NCBI RefSeq assembly: GCF_900302475.1
Contig: NZ_OMOQ01000001.1
Coordinates: forward strand, 1,054,001-1,118,000
Source of the DNA: Defluviimonas aquaemixtae
Lineage (GTDB): Bacteria; Pseudomonadota; Alphaproteobacteria; Rhodobacterales; Rhodobacteraceae
Direction of reading: 5' to 3'
Length of the DNA: 64,000 bases
Under the pieces are notes generated by a model that ran no database searches, had not been told where the DNA came from, and saw nothing but the letters and a program-made list of their open reading frames with translations. The position numbers and the translations under genes were made by a program. The stretch's first letter is position 1; the number at the start of each line of letters is the position of its first letter. This document shows, in pieces, positions 34,742 to 44,574 of the stretch.

Positions 34742-36580
34742 ATGACGGGCGAGACTCAGGTGACAACGGGCTGGCAGCGGGGCGCCGGGACCCTGAAGCG
34801 GGTCGCGCCCTACCTCTGGCCCGAGGGCGAAGCCTGGGTCAAGCGGCGCGTCGTCCTGTCGCTGACGGCGCTTACGATGGCCAAGGTCATCTCGGTTCTC
34901 ACACCTTTCTTCTACAAGGCGGCGGTGGATGCGCTGACAGGCGAGTCGCGCGACGATGCCTGGCTCCTGGCGGTGGGCGCGATCGGCCTGACGGTCGCCT
35001 ACGGGATGGCCCGCGTGGGCACGATCGGCTTCAATGAGCTTCGCGACGTGATTTTCGTCCGCGTGGCCCAGCGCGCGCTGAGGAAGCTCGCGCTCGAAAC
35101 CTTCACGCATATTCACCGCCTGTCGATGCGTTACCACATCACTCGCAAGACCGGCGGACTGTCGCGGATCATCGAACGCGGGGTGAAGGGCGTAGAGTTT
35201 CTATTGCGTTTCATGCTTCTGTCGGTGGGTCCGCTCATCCTCGAACTCACGATGGTGACGGTCATCTTCGCCGTCCTCTTCGACTGGCGCTATGCCGCCG
35301 TGGTCCTCGTCACCATCACGCTTTACGTTACCTTCACGTTCAAGGTCACCGAATGGCGGGTGAAGATCCGCCGCCAGATGAACGAGCAGGACACCGACGC
35401 GAACCAGAAGGCGGTCGACAGCCTTCTGAACTTCGAAACGGTGAAGTATTTCGGCGCCGAGGCGCGCGAGGCCCATCGCTACGACGAGGCGATGAAGGGC
35501 TACGAGGCGGCGGCGATCAAGACCGGCCAGTCGCTGTCCCTCTTGAATTTCGGCCAGGCGCTGCTGATCACGATGGGACTTGTGATCGTGATGGTCATGG
35601 CGGCCCTGGGGGTGCAGGCGGGCGCCCTCACGGTCGGCGATTTCGTCATGGTCAACGCCTACATGATCCAGATCACGATGCCGCTCAATTTCCTTGGCAC
35701 CGTCTATCGCGAAATCCGTCAGTCGCTCGTCGACATGGGCGAGATGTTCGACCTGCTCGGGCAGCCCGCCGAAATCACCGACAAGCGGGGCGCGAAGGAC
35801 CTCAACGTGACCGGCGGCGCGGTGGAGCTTGACGACGTGAGCTTCGGCTACGAGGCGGCGCGGCCGATCCTGAAGGGCGTGAACATCCGCGCGGGCGCGG
35901 GCGAGACGGTGGCGATCGTCGGCCCGTCCGGTTCGGGCAAGTCGACGATCGGACGGCTCCTCTTCCGGTTCTACGATGTCACGGGCGGCGCGCTCCGGAT
36001 CGACGGTCAGGACGTGCGCGACATCACGCAGGACAGCCTGCACGACCAGATCGGTGTCGTGCCGCAGGACACGGTGCTCTTCAACGACACGATCCTCTAC
36101 AACATCGCCTATGGCCGCCCCGAGGCGAGCCGCGAGGAGCTGATCGCGGCGGCACAGGCCGCGAAGATCCATGATTTCGTCGTGTCGCTGCCCGAGGGCT
36201 ACGAGACCAAGGTGGGCGAGCGGGGCCTGAAGCTGTCGGGCGGCGAGAAGCAGCGGGTCGGCATTGCCCGGACGCTCCTGAAGAACCCGCCGATCCTGCT
36301 TCTGGACGAGGCGACGTCGGCCCTCGACACCCAGACCGAGCGCGACATCCAGGAAAGTCTGAAGGCGATGGGCGAGGGCCGCACCGTCATCACCATTGCG
36401 CACCGGCTATCCACCATCGCCGATGCCGACCGGATCGTCGTCCTCGAAAAGGGCGAGGTGGTCGAGGAAGGGCGGCACGAGGCGCTACTGGCCCGTGGCG
36501 GACGCTACGCCGCGATGTGGGCCCGCCAGTCGGCCGAGGAAGAGACCGAGCGCGAGGCCCCACGGGCGGCTGCCGGCTGA
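34742..36580 (+). CDS. Atm1/ABCB7-type heavy-metal or glutathione-conjugate ABC exporter
   Basis: A 612-residue half-transporter: six membrane segments (for example VLSLTALTMAKVISVLTPFFYKAAVDAL, LLLSVGPLILELTMVTVIFAVLF) then an ATPase domain with Walker A VGPSGSGKST, signature LSGGEKQR, Walker B LLLDEATSALDTQ and H-loop ITIAHRLS. The AtmA/HMT1 markers RYHITRKTGGLSRIIERGVKG and QKAVDSLLNFETVKYFGAEARE are present. Bacterial Atm1 proteins export metal-glutathione adducts or glutathione persulphides and protect from heavy metals. ArsR divergence supports a metal-stress role. Confidence 0.9.
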   Translation: MTGETQVTTGWQRGAGTLKRVAPYLWPEGEAWVKRRVVLSLTALTMAKVISVLTPFFYKAAVDALTGESRDDAWLLAVGAIGLTVAYGMARVGTIGFNELRDVIFVRVAQRALRKLALETFTHIHRLSMRYHITRKTGGLSRIIERGVKGVEFLLRFMLLSVGPLILELTMVTVIFAVLFDWRYAAVVLVTITLYVTFTFKVTEWRVKIRRQMNEQDTDANQKAVDSLLNFETVKYFGAEAREAHRYDEAMKGYEAAAIKTGQSLSLLNFGQALLITMGLVIVMVMAALGVQAGALTVGDFVMVNAYMIQITMPLNFLGTVYREIRQSLVDMGEMFDLLGQPAEITDKRGAKDLNVTGGAVELDDVSFGYEAARPILKGVNIRAGAGETVAIVGPSGSGKSTIGRLLFRFYDVTGGALRIDGQDVRDITQDSLHDQIGVVPQDTVLFNDTILYNIAYGRPEASREELIAAAQAAKIHDFVVSLPEGYETKVGERGLKLSGGEKQRVGIARTLLKNPPILLLDEATSALDTQTERDIQESLKAMGEGRTVITIAHRLSTIADADRIVVLEKGEVVEEGRHEALLARGGRYAAMWARQSAEEETEREAPRAAAG

Positions 36581-36696
36581 GCCGCGGCGTGCAGCGAACG
36601 GGCAGGTTGGCCGCGGGCTTGGCAAGGGCTCGGCCTTCCGTGTAAGACGTGGCCGAACGCGGGCGCCGCACTGGCCCCGACCGGTGGGAGTGACCC

Positions 36697-37353
36697 GTGA
36701 GCGAGACCGACAGTTTCATCGACGAAGTGACCGAAGAGGTCCGCCGCGACAAGCTATTCGCGCTCTTCCGGAAATACGGCTGGATCGGCATTCTTGTCGT
36801 GCTTCTGATCGTCGGCGGCGCGGCCTGGAACGAATGGCAGAAGGCCCGGGCCGAGGCCGAGGCGCGCGCCTTCGGCGACGCAGTGCTCGCCGCGCTCGAC
36901 AGCGACGATCCCGCCGCGCGGGTCGCCGCGCTCGACGGGCTCGCGCCCGAGGGTGCAGGCGCGCACGCGGTGGCCGGGATGCTGGCTGCCGAAGAAGCGC
37001 TGAATGCCGGCGACCGGGAAGCGGCCGCGGCGCGGCTTGCCGGTATTGCCGAGGATGGCGAATTGTCGCCGAGCCTCAGGGATCTCGCGCGGCTGAAGGC
37101 GGTCATTCTCGCCGGACCGACCATGACGCCCGAGGCGCGCGATGCTGCGCTCGCCGATCTGGCGCGACCCGGCGCGCCTTACCGGGCGCTCGCGATGGAA
37201 CAGCAGGCGCTGGCCGAGGCCGAAGCCGGGCGGACCGAAGAGGCGCTGGCAATTCTGGACCAGATTCTGCAGGAACCGGACGCCACCGCGGGCTTGCGCC
37301 GCCGCGTAACAGAGTTGATTGTGGTCCTGGGCGGCGAACCCGGGGCGGCGTGA
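36697..37353 (+). CDS. YfgM-like membrane-anchored TPR protein
   Basis: A 218-residue protein with GTG start. MSETDSFIDEVTEEVRRDKLFALFRKYGWIG leads into a membrane segment (ILVVLLIVGGAAWNEW); the rest is a periplasmic TPR-like helical domain. This N-terminal pattern (EVxEEVRRDxLxxxxRKYGW) is the YfgM type. It precedes bamB and der, the same order as yfgM-bamB-der in E. coli. In E. coli YfgM associates with PpiD and the Sec translocon; here a similar role is inferred. Confidence 0.85.
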   Translation: MSETDSFIDEVTEEVRRDKLFALFRKYGWIGILVVLLIVGGAAWNEWQKARAEAEARAFGDAVLAALDSDDPAARVAALDGLAPEGAGAHAVAGMLAAEEALNAGDREAAAARLAGIAEDGELSPSLRDLARLKAVILAGPTMTPEARDAALADLARPGAPYRALAMEQQALAEAEAGRTEEALAILDQILQEPDATAGLRRRVTELIVVLGGEPGAA

Positions 37354-37413
37354 TCCAGACCGGCCGGGATGCCGGAGCAGGCATCCGGTATCGAGAGTGA
37401 GGGGGCAGGCAAG

Positions 37414-38727
37414 GTGAAAACGTACCGATTAATGAAAGCTTTGGCGGTGCTGGCTGTTCTGTCTGCCTGCGCCTCGGGCGACCCTGTCCTCGAAGGCGAA
37501 CGGTTGAATGTGCGGGCCTCGGCGACGGGGGAAGTGCCTGTCGCCGCCGGTCAAAATCCGGTGCCCATCGCGCTCCCGGCCGCGCGCGCGGCGGCGGACT
37601 GGACGCACAGGGCGGGGAATGCCGCGCATCGGCCGCCACATGCCGCGCTGTCGCCCGCGCCCGTGCAGATTTGGGCGGCGCCGATCGGCGCCGGAGATGG
37701 GCGCAAGAACCGCATTACCGCTGATCCCGTTGTCGCGGGCGGCCGCATCTTCACGCTCGACGCCAACGCCACCGTGACGGCAACCGGTTCGAACGGCGCG
37801 ACGCTCTGGCAGACCGATCTCACGCCCGCATCCGAGCGAACGGGCGACGCCTCGGGCGGTGGGCTCGCCTATGGCGACGGCCGGGTTTTCGCGACGACCG
37901 GATTTGGAGAACTCGTTGCGCTCGATCCCGTGACTGGCGCTGTGGCCTGGCGGCAGCGTTTCGACGCAGCGGTCGGCGGCGCGCCTGCGGTGATGGATGG
38001 CCGGGTCTATGTCGTCGCGCGCGATTCAGCGGCATGGGCAGTGCGAGCAAGCGATGGCCGAGTGGAGTTCGTGCTGCCGGGCACGCCGTCGCCCTCGTCC
38101 GTGGCCGGGGCTGCCGCCCCCGCTCTAGACGCGCGTCAGGTGATCTTTCCCTTCGCCTCCGGCCAGCTTATCTCGGTCGACCGGACCAACGGTACCGGGC
38201 TTTGGGTCTCGCACGTGGCGGGACAGCGCGGCGGGCGCGCCTACGCGGCCCACAGCGATCTGACCGGTGATCCGGTGATCGCCGACGGCATCGTCTACGC
38301 CGGCACGTCGGCCGGCCGGCTCGCCGCGGTGAACGCCGATACCGGCCAGACGCTCTGGTCGGTCCGCGATGGCGCGACGAGTCCCGTGGTGGCCGCTGGC
38401 GGTGCCCTCTTCTTCGTCAACGACGAGGACCAGCTCATGCGGCTGAACGCGAGCGACGGCAGCACTGTCTGGCGCATCGACATGCCCTATTTCACGAAGG
38501 AGCGCGACAAGCGCCGGCGAGCAATCTACGCCCATTACGGTCCGGTTCTGGCCGGAGGGCGGCTGGTCCTCGCCTCTTCAGACGGGCTGATCCGCAGCTT
38601 CGATCCGGCCTCGGGCGCGCTCGTCCAGACGATCGACATGGGCGACGGCGCGGCGGCCGCGCCCGCGGTCGTAGGCGGCACCCTCTATGTGGTGACGAAA
38701 TCTGGACGGCTCAGGGCTTTCCGATAG
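37414..38727 (+). CDS. bamB: Outer membrane assembly lipoprotein BamB-like beta-propeller
   Basis: A 437-residue lipoprotein with the lipobox LAVLSAC near residue 23 (start GTG at 37414; an ATG six codons later is possible). It is an eight-bladed PQQ-type propeller: repeats such as GGRIFTLDANATVTATGSNGATLWQTDL, YGDGRVFATTGFGELVALDPVTGAVAWRQRF and LRSFDPASGALVQTI end in the last blade TLYVVTKSGRLRAFR. BamB helps deliver outer-membrane proteins to BamA. It lies between the YfgM-like gene and der. Confidence 0.88.
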   Translation: MKTYRLMKALAVLAVLSACASGDPVLEGERLNVRASATGEVPVAAGQNPVPIALPAARAAADWTHRAGNAAHRPPHAALSPAPVQIWAAPIGAGDGRKNRITADPVVAGGRIFTLDANATVTATGSNGATLWQTDLTPASERTGDASGGGLAYGDGRVFATTGFGELVALDPVTGAVAWRQRFDAAVGGAPAVMDGRVYVVARDSAAWAVRASDGRVEFVLPGTPSPSSVAGAAAPALDARQVIFPFASGQLISVDRTNGTGLWVSHVAGQRGGRAYAAHSDLTGDPVIADGIVYAGTSAGRLAAVNADTGQTLWSVRDGATSPVVAAGGALFFVNDEDQLMRLNASDGSTVWRIDMPYFTKERDKRRRAIYAHYGPVLAGGRLVLASSDGLIRSFDPASGALVQTIDMGDGAAAAPAVVGGTLYVVTKSGRLRAFR

Positions 38728-38776
38728 GCGCGGTCCCGTGTAAAGGGGCGGCTTCGACCCGTCAGGAACCGACCCC

Positions 38777-40237
38777 ATGAGCTTCACCCTTGCCATTGTC
38801 GGCCGACCCAATGTCGGCAAGTCCACGCTGTTCAACCGGCTCGTGGGCAAGAAGCTCGCGCTCGTCGATGACCAGCCGGGCGTCACGCGCGATCTGCGCG
38901 AGGGCGAGGCCAGGCTGGGCGATCTGCGCTTCATCGCGATCGATTCGGCCGGGCTCGAGGATGTCGCGGACGAGAGCCTTCAGGGCCGCATGCGGCGGCT
39001 CACCGAGCGCGCCGTCGAGATGGCCGATATTTGCCTCTTCGTGATCGACGCGCGGGCGGGCGTCACCCCGACCGATCAGGTATTCGCCGACATCCTGCGC
39101 AGGAAGAACGCACATGTGATCGTCGCGGCTAACAAGGCCGAGGGGCACGCGGGCGACGCGGGCGCGCTTGAAGCCTATTCGCTGGGGCTGGGGGAGCCGT
39201 TGCGCATCTCGGCCGAGCATGGCGAAGGGCTGGATGACCTCTACCGTGCCCTCGAGCCGCTCGCTGAGGAGTTCGAGGCCCGCGCCACCCGCGACGCGCC
39301 CGAGGTCGACGTCGACGTAACCGACGCGGATGCCGAGGAGGGGCCGCGCAAGCCTACCCGCGACAGGCCTTTGCAGATCGCCGTCATCGGGCGGCCGAAT
39401 GCGGGAAAGTCGACGCTCATCAACAAGATCATCGGCGAGGAGCGGCTTCTGACGGGACCCGAGGCCGGGATCACGCGCGACGCAATCTCGGTCACCGCCG
39501 AATTCCTGGGGACGCCGGTCCGCATTTTCGACACGGCGGGCATGAGGAAGCGCGCGAAAGTCGTTGATAAGTTGGAGAAACTGTCCGTCGCGGACGGGCT
39601 GCGCGCGGTCCGTTTCGCCGAAGTGGTCGTGGTCCTTCTCGATGTCGATATTCCGTTCGAACAGCAGGATCTTCGCATCGCCGATTTCGCCGAAACGGAG
39701 GGCCGCGCGGTGGTCGTCGCGGCCAACAAGTGGGACCTCGAAGAGGACAAGCCCGCGAAGCTGAAAGAGCTGCGCGAGGCGTTCGAGCGGCTCCTGCCGC
39801 AGCTCAAGGGTGCGCCGCTGGTGACGGTCTCGGCCAAAACGGGCAAGGGGCTCGACAGGCTGCATGCCGCGATCGAAAAAGCCTACGAGGTCTGGAACCG
39901 CCGCATCACCACGGCGAAGCTGAACCAGTGGCTGAGCGCGATGACCGAAGCGCATCCTCCCCCCGCGCCAGGCGGGCGGCGGATCAAGCTGCGCTATATG
40001 ACCCAAGTGAAGACCCGGCCCCCGGCCTTCGTCGTCATGTGCAACCATGCTAACCAGCTGCCGGAAAGCTATTCCCGCTATCTGGTCAACGGACTAAGAG
40101 CCGATTTCGACATGCCCGGTACGCCGATCCGGCTGACCTTCCGCGATCAGGGCGACAAGAACCCCTTCAAGGACCGGAAGTTCCACACGCCATCGCGGCT
40201 CAGGAAGCACAAGGGCAAGCCCGTTACGAAGGGTTGA
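38777..40237 (+). CDS. der: GTPase Der (EngA), ribosome biogenesis
   Basis: A 486-residue double GTPase. The first G domain opens [28 protein letters not shown], with DQPGVTRD as switch; the second has [34 protein letters not shown] and [20 protein letters not shown] gives the NKxD motif of domain 2 and NKAE that of domain 1. The C-terminal KH-like domain ends [16 protein letters not shown]. Der is essential for 50S maturation. Its 3' end overlaps the convergent membrane-protein gene by 14 bases. Confidence 0.96.
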   Translation: MSFTLAIVGRPNVGKSTLFNRLVGKKLALVDDQPGVTRDLREGEARLGDLRFIAIDSAGLEDVADESLQGRMRRLTERAVEMADICLFVIDARAGVTPTDQVFADILRRKNAHVIVAANKAEGHAGDAGALEAYSLGLGEPLRISAEHGEGLDDLYRALEPLAEEFEARATRDAPEVDVDVTDADAEEGPRKPTRDRPLQIAVIGRPNAGKSTLINKIIGEERLLTGPEAGITRDAISVTAEFLGTPVRIFDTAGMRKRAKVVDKLEKLSVADGLRAVRFAEVVVVLLDVDIPFEQQDLRIADFAETEGRAVVVAANKWDLEEDKPAKLKELREAFERLLPQLKGAPLVTVSAKTGKGLDRLHAAIEKAYEVWNRRITTAKLNQWLSAMTEAHPPPAPGGRRIKLRYMTQVKTRPPAFVVMCNHANQLPESYSRYLVNGLRADFDMPGTPIRLTFRDQGDKNPFKDRKFHTPSRLRKHKGKPVTKG

Positions 40238-40964
40238 ACGGGCTCCGTTCCCGCGCGACGCGCCACGTTCCTGTCGCCATCACCGCGATTCCAAGGCCGG
40301 CAAGCAATGCGACCGTCGGCGCTGACACAAGATTGGCCACCATCACACCGATCAGGGCCCAGATCACCGCGCCCCCGTATTCCGGCGCGCGCCGTAGCGT
40401 CGCCTGCACGGTGAGCGCAAGCGCGAGCACGACGGCCAGCATAGCCGCCGCAGAGGCCGTACCTCCGAGCACGCCCCAGCCTTGCAGGACGACGCCGAGC
40501 GAGACCGCTGCCGCGGCATTCAGCCAACCGGCATAGACCGCGAGGGGTGCGAGCAGCAGCCAGCGGTCGGGAATAGAAGGTGCGCGGAACACCGCGCTCA
40601 GCGCGAGGCCGAGCATCGCCCAGATCACCACCGTGGCGATCACGGGGTTCAGCGACGCGACCTGCAGCCACGCGATTCCGAGGATGAGCGACCCCATGAG
40701 TGGCCAGCGCACCGCGTCCCAGGCGACGTCCTCGTCCCGCTTCAGGAGGCCGAAACCGGCATGCGCGATCAACCAGCCATAAATGAGAAGCCAGATCGAG
40801 AAGGCGTAGCTAGCGGGTTGAATCGCCGGGTCCTCGACCGGAATCGGAAAGTCGCCCGGTTCGTAGCCGGCGAACGACGGGCTGAAGAGCGGTGCGGCGG
40901 CGAAGGCGAGCGCGGCGACGAACAGGAGAATGGCTTTCATGCGGCTCATGTCATTGAAACGCAC
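40224..40964 (-). CDS. Polytopic membrane protein, weak TspO-like resemblance
   Basis: A 246-residue protein with about seven hydrophobic segments. Features loosely like TspO/MBR proteins are [25 protein letters not shown] and [19 protein letters not shown], but it is longer and lacks the usual Trp-rich loop pattern. GTG at 40964 gives the listed start; ATG codons at 40949 or 40940 ([19 protein letters not shown]) are equally possible. It stands alone, convergent with der and 23 bases after serS would end on the other side. Function unknown. Confidence 0.65.
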   Translation of the reverse strand: MRFNDMSRMKAILLFVAALAFAAAPLFSPSFAGYEPGDFPIPVEDPAIQPASYAFSIWLLIYGWLIAHAGFGLLKRDEDVAWDAVRWPLMGSLILGIAWLQVASLNPVIATVVIWAMLGLALSAVFRAPSIPDRWLLLAPLAVYAGWLNAAAAVSLGVVLQGWGVLGGTASAAAMLAVVLALALTVQATLRRAPEYGGAVIWALIGVMVANLVSAPTVALLAGLGIAVMATGTWRVARERSPFNPS

Positions 40965-40987
40965 GGAGCCGCCTTTCGGTTCACGTC

Positions 40988-42280
40988 TCAGACGAGCGCC
41001 CCTTCGGCCGTAAGCTTCTTCGCGCCGCCGAGCCAGGGGGCAAGCGCCCCGGGCAGGTCGACCGAGCCGTCCGCCTGCTGGCCGTTCTCGAGGACCGCGA
41101 TCAGGCAGCGCCCGACTGCAAGCCCCGAGCCGTTCAGCGTATGGACGAAGTCCGGCTTGCCGCCGCCCCCAGGGCGATAGCGCGCGTTCATGCGCCGCGC
41201 CTGAAAGTCGCCGCAGACAGAGACCGACGAAATCTCGCGGTACTTGTTCTGCCCGGGTAGCCAGACCTCGATGTCATGGGTCTTTCGGGCGCCGAAGCCC
41301 ATGTCGCCGGTGCAGAGCACGACCGTGCGATAGGGCAGGCCGAGGCGCTCCAGAACGGCTTGGGCGCATTTCGTCATGCGTTCGTGCTCGGCGAGCGAGG
41401 TGTCGGGCGTGGTGATCGACACCATCTCGACCTTCTCGAACTGGTGCTGGCGCAGCATGCCGGCCGTGTCCTTGCCCGCGCTACCAGCCTCCGACCGGAA
41501 GCATTGGGTGTGCGAGGTCATCCGGATCGGAAGCTGGGTCTCGTCGAGGACGTCGCCCGCAACCGTGTTCGTCAGCGTCACTTCCGATGTCGGGATCAGC
41601 CACCAGCCGTTTGTCGTCTGATAGCTGTCCTCGCCGAATTTCGGCAGGTTCCCGGTGCCGTACATCGCGTCCTCTTTGACGAGGACCGGGGTCATCGTCT
41701 CGGTCAGACCATGCTCGGTCGTGTGCAGGTCGAGCATGAACTGGGCGAGCGCCCGGTGAAGGCGGGCAACGGCGCCCCGGAGGAGGACAAAGCGGCTGCC
41801 CGAGAGCTTCGCGGCGGTTTCGAAATCCATGCCGGGCTTCACGCCCGCGATGTCGAAATGCTCGCGCGGCGTGAAGTCGAATTCGCGCGGCTCGCCCCAG
41901 CGGCGGATCTCGACGTTGTCGTTTTCGTCCGCGCCGTCGGGGACGTCGGGAAGCGCCTGGTTCGGGATGCCCATGAGAAGGTCGCGGAGACGGGCGTTCT
42001 CGGCCGCGGCCTCCTCGTTCAGGCGCGCCACCTCGGCCTTCTTCTCGGCGACGAGCGCGCGGAGGCGTTCGAATTCGGCCTCGTCGCCCTTGGCCTTGGC
42101 CGCGCCCACTTCCTTGGAGGCCGCGTTCTGGGCGGCCTGGGCCGTCTCGGCGGCGAGGATCTTCGCGCGGCGGGCCTCGTCGAGGGCGAGGATCTTCGGG
42201 GAGAGGGGCGAGAGGCCGCGCCGGGCAAGGGCGGCGTCGAACTGGGCGGGATTGTCGCGGATCGCGCGGATATCGTGCAT
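40988..42280 (-). CDS. serS: Seryl-tRNA synthetase
   Basis: A 430-residue class II synthetase. The N-terminal two-helix coiled coil ([38 protein letters not shown]) binds tRNA-Ser. Class II motif 2 is [27 protein letters not shown]; motif 3 is [26 protein letters not shown] contacts serine. The ATG at 42280 ([18 protein letters not shown]) is the standard SerS start; the upstream open frame is not conserved. Confidence 0.95.
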   Translation of the reverse strand: MHDIRAIRDNPAQFDAALARRGLSPLSPKILALDEARRAKILAAETAQAAQNAASKEVGAAKAKGDEAEFERLRALVAEKKAEVARLNEEAAAENARLRDLLMGIPNQALPDVPDGADENDNVEIRRWGEPREFDFTPREHFDIAGVKPGMDFETAAKLSGSRFVLLRGAVARLHRALAQFMLDLHTTEHGLTETMTPVLVKEDAMYGTGNLPKFGEDSYQTTNGWWLIPTSEVTLTNTVAGDVLDETQLPIRMTSHTQCFRSEAGSAGKDTAGMLRQHQFEKVEMVSITTPDTSLAEHERMTKCAQAVLERLGLPYRTVVLCTGDMGFGARKTHDIEVWLPGQNKYREISSVSVCGDFQARRMNARYRPGGGGKPDFVHTLNGSGLAVGRCLIAVLENGQQADGSVDLPGALAPWLGGAKKLTAEGALV

Positions 42281-42630
42281 CTGATCGTCCCTCGGACCGT
42301 TGGTTGGGGCAGATATGCCCGATCCGGAGGGGAAGGGGAACCGGGAATCTCCGTGTCCGGGCACCCCCGATTTAGCGGGATTTCGCGCGTGAAATCATAT
42401 GTAATTAATTGATATTTATAGATAATGTATTTCGCGTTAACCACACTGCAACGCTTTTCCCTCTCGCTGGCCAGTTGACCGGGCCGCAGACGTCATCTTG
42501 GGGCGAGAGCGGAGGTCCCACGAGGTCGGCCTTCGGGAGCGAACATCGTATCCCTTGGCATCTGCCTCGCCGGAACGCGGAATTTCGACGATCGGGATGG
42601 CGGTGAAGCGGACGAAGTTGCCGTATGGGA
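42281..42630. other. 350-base intergenic stretch, probably holding the serS promoter
   Basis: An AT-rich patch lies at 42389-42438 in otherwise GC-rich sequence. On the minus strand, TTGCAG followed 16 bases later by TACATT could be a promoter for serS. I see no gene. The right part merges into the low-GC region with the GFA and NUDIX genes. Confidence 0.4.
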
Positions 42631-43056
42631 TCATTCCGGCGGTTGAGCATACGCAGCATAGACTTCCGCGGCGGTCATGGTTTTTGTCGCATTGGCCAAT
42701 GTGTAAAAGGGTGGCTTCCGATCGACAAAGACCTGCAAAGAGAGGTGTAACTCCGACTGATCGTCAAGAAGTCCGGCAGCCATCTGTAATTCGCTACTTT
42801 CGAAAAGGTGGTAGAACAAGTTTGACCCGCATTTCTTGCAGAAACCCCGCTCAGCCCAATCGGAAGATCGAAACTTTGCTATGCTGTCTTCACCATCGAA
42901 GACCACGTCTTCGCACGATACTTCGAAATATGGCCCGGATGACCAGCGGCGACACATGTCGCAATGACACGCAGCCACCTTCGGCTCGTTCGCAGTGCCG
43001 ACAAACTTGACCGCACCGCACAGACATCTTCCGGTCAGCTTCATTTGCTTGCTCAT
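42631..43056 (-). CDS. GFA-family (Mss4-like) zinc protein
   Basis: A 141-residue protein of the glutathione-dependent formaldehyde-activating family. Zinc Cys motifs are GRCLCGAVKF, CHCDMCRRW and GFCKKCGSNLFY in the usual order. The rest (DGEDSIAKFRSSDWAERG, LHLSLQVFVDRKPPFYTLAN) is typical of uncharacterised family members; GFA activity is rarely proven. A strong ribosome binding site (AAGGAGG) precedes the ATG. Base composition (about 52% GC by eye) is well below the neighbours, as for the NUDIX gene beside it. Confidence 0.85.
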   Translation of the reverse strand: MSKQMKLTGRCLCGAVKFVGTANEPKVAACHCDMCRRWSSGPYFEVSCEDVVFDGEDSIAKFRSSDWAERGFCKKCGSNLFYHLFESSELQMAAGLLDDQSELHLSLQVFVDRKPPFYTLANATKTMTAAEVYAAYAQPPE

Positions 43057-43278
43057 CTCCCGACCTCCTTCTTGGGCGATACCTTCCAAGCTATCACGGC
43101 TGGGCAGTAGCTGCTTTCAGCTTGGCCAAATTCCAATTTGAAGTCCTGGAACTCGGTACTTGAAGTTCTCATAGAGCAAGCATTGCGGAAGGCCGTAGAA
43201 GGGCGCGATCCCGACCTTCACTGCGTCAGTCGACAAGGTTGGCCCCAGGCTGATCGCAACCTCCGAAACGAATGGCAG

Positions 43279-43821
43279 CTATCGGTATTCCGAAATGGCG
43301 AGTAGTCCAAGTGCTGCAATTGTTGGTGCGTCCTTAATCTGACCCGCGGAGATCATCTTTACTATTTCCTCCTGGCTAAACATGGCTGTCTCCATACCTT
43401 GCTCCTCGTGATCTCGATCTGCGGTCCCGAGCTCTAGCTCATTAGCGAGGAAGACGTGGAAGCCTTGGTTCGAGAACCCGTATGCCTCAAATAAGTGACC
43501 CAATCTAAGGAGCGATGTCGCTCGGAACCCTGTTTCTTCTTCCAGTTCACCTAGGGCAACTTTTTCGGGATCTGATCCTGGTTTGGTCTCCCATGATCCT
43601 TGTGGAAATTCCCAATAGCGGCCCGCAACCGGATACCGAAATTGACGCACGAGTTGAAAACAGCCGTTCCCATGGCGCGGGATAATCAGCACAAAGTCTT
43701 CTTTGTCGACTATCCCATAGATACCTTCAGATCCGTCAGGAAATTTCACTGTATCTTCATGAACTTTCATCCACTTGTTTTCGTAGGCTGTCCGTCGATC
43801 CAAACGCCTGATGTCGTCCAC
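43279..43821 (-). CDS. NUDIX hydrolase, ADP-ribose pyrophosphatase-like
   Basis: A 180-residue protein. I chose GTG at 43821 (VDDIRRLDRRTAYENKWMKVHEDTV), preceded by GGAGAG, because it gives the usual start of this NUDIX subgroup; the open frame extends upstream but without homology. The NUDIX box follows REGION WEFPQGSWETKPG with VALGELEEETGFRA; the Arg usual before its first catalytic Glu is Gly, as in some relatives. GRYWEFPQGS is typical of ADP-ribose/NDP-sugar hydrolases. GC content is about 50%, markedly lower than the flanking genes. Confidence 0.82.
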   Translation of the reverse strand: MDDIRRLDRRTAYENKWMKVHEDTVKFPDGSEGIYGIVDKEDFVLIIPRHGNGCFQLVRQFRYPVAGRYWEFPQGSWETKPGSDPEKVALGELEEETGFRATSLLRLGHLFEAYGFSNQGFHVFLANELELGTADRDHEEQGMETAMFSQEEIVKMISAGQIKDAPTIAALGLLAISEYR

Positions 43822-44211
43822 GTAATACTCTCCAATGGCATAAATAGGTTGACTTAACCGGACTTTGGCTGCGCTGCGAAAACATTGCAACAAGGGCTCG
43901 TTGCTGCCTTTCGCCGTCGCAAGAACGAATGTCCGGTTCCGCTTCAAGCACGCGTCGTTCGCGTCGGCGCAGACCCGCACACGAACAAATGCGCTGAGAA
44001 TGGATCTCGTCCGGTGGTCGCGTGATCGGCACGCTTGGGTGAGCTGACCTCATAGCCGTCACGCGATAGCCGTCACGCGCGGCCGCGACGTCGGGCAGGC
44101 CGCGCCCTCCCGCCGCTGTCGCCCTGCCTTGCAAAGCCCCTGTCCCGCCTATAGGTTCCCCGCGACAAATCGGGCGGATACCTGCGCCCAAGGATACGAA
44201 GGACGCAATCC
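43822..44211. other. 390-base intergenic region between the NUDIX gene and yajC
   Basis: The left half shares the low GC of the NUDIX gene. From about 44040 the sequence returns to high GC and contains a tandem repeat. The yajC ribosome binding site (GAAGGA) is at its end. No gene is convincing. Confidence 0.5.
44052..44079. repeat. Tandem 14-base direct repeat
   Basis: ATAGCCGTCACGCG occurs twice in immediate succession (44052-44065 and 44066-44079). It lies at the boundary where low-GC sequence gives way to typical high-GC sequence, so it might mark a recombination or replication-slippage junction. Confidence 0.8.
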
Positions 44212-44541
44212 ATGCTCATCACTCCCGCCTATGCCCAGGCCGCCGGTGGCGGCGGAGGCGCGGCTTTCGCGCAGTTCCTGCCGCTCATCCTCATCTTCGC
44301 GATCATGTATTTCCTTCTGATCCGACCGCAGCAGAAGAAGATGAAAGAGCACAAGGCGATGGTCGAGGCGCTGCGCCGGGGCGACCAGGTCGTGACCCAG
44401 GGCGGGATCATCGGCAAGGTCTCCAAGGTCAAGGAGGATGGCGAGCTGGAGGTCGAGATCTCGGACGGCGTGCGCGTGCGCGTCGTGCGATCCACAATTG
44501 CGACGGTTCTGTCGAAGACCGAGCCCGCCGCCAACAAGTAA
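44212..44541 (+). CDS. yajC: Preprotein translocase accessory subunit YajC
   Basis: A 109-residue inner-membrane protein. The single membrane segment AQFLPLILIFAIMYFLLIRPQQKKMKEH includes the YajC hallmark IRPQQKK; VEALRRGDQVVTQGGIIGKVSKV and the C-terminal beta-rich domain follow. It starts the yajC-secD-secF operon and forms the SecDF-YajC complex that aids proton-driven protein export. Confidence 0.95.
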   Translation: MLITPAYAQAAGGGGGAAFAQFLPLILIFAIMYFLLIRPQQKKMKEHKAMVEALRRGDQVVTQGGIIGKVSKVKEDGELEVEISDGVRVRVVRSTIATVLSKTEPAANK

Positions 44542-44574
44542 CTTCGCCCGAGCCCAGCCGGAAACGAGCCCCCA

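Noticed and set aside
38762..40048. 428-residue minus-strand frame opposite der
   Set aside because: Shadow of der, which has all GTPase motifs.
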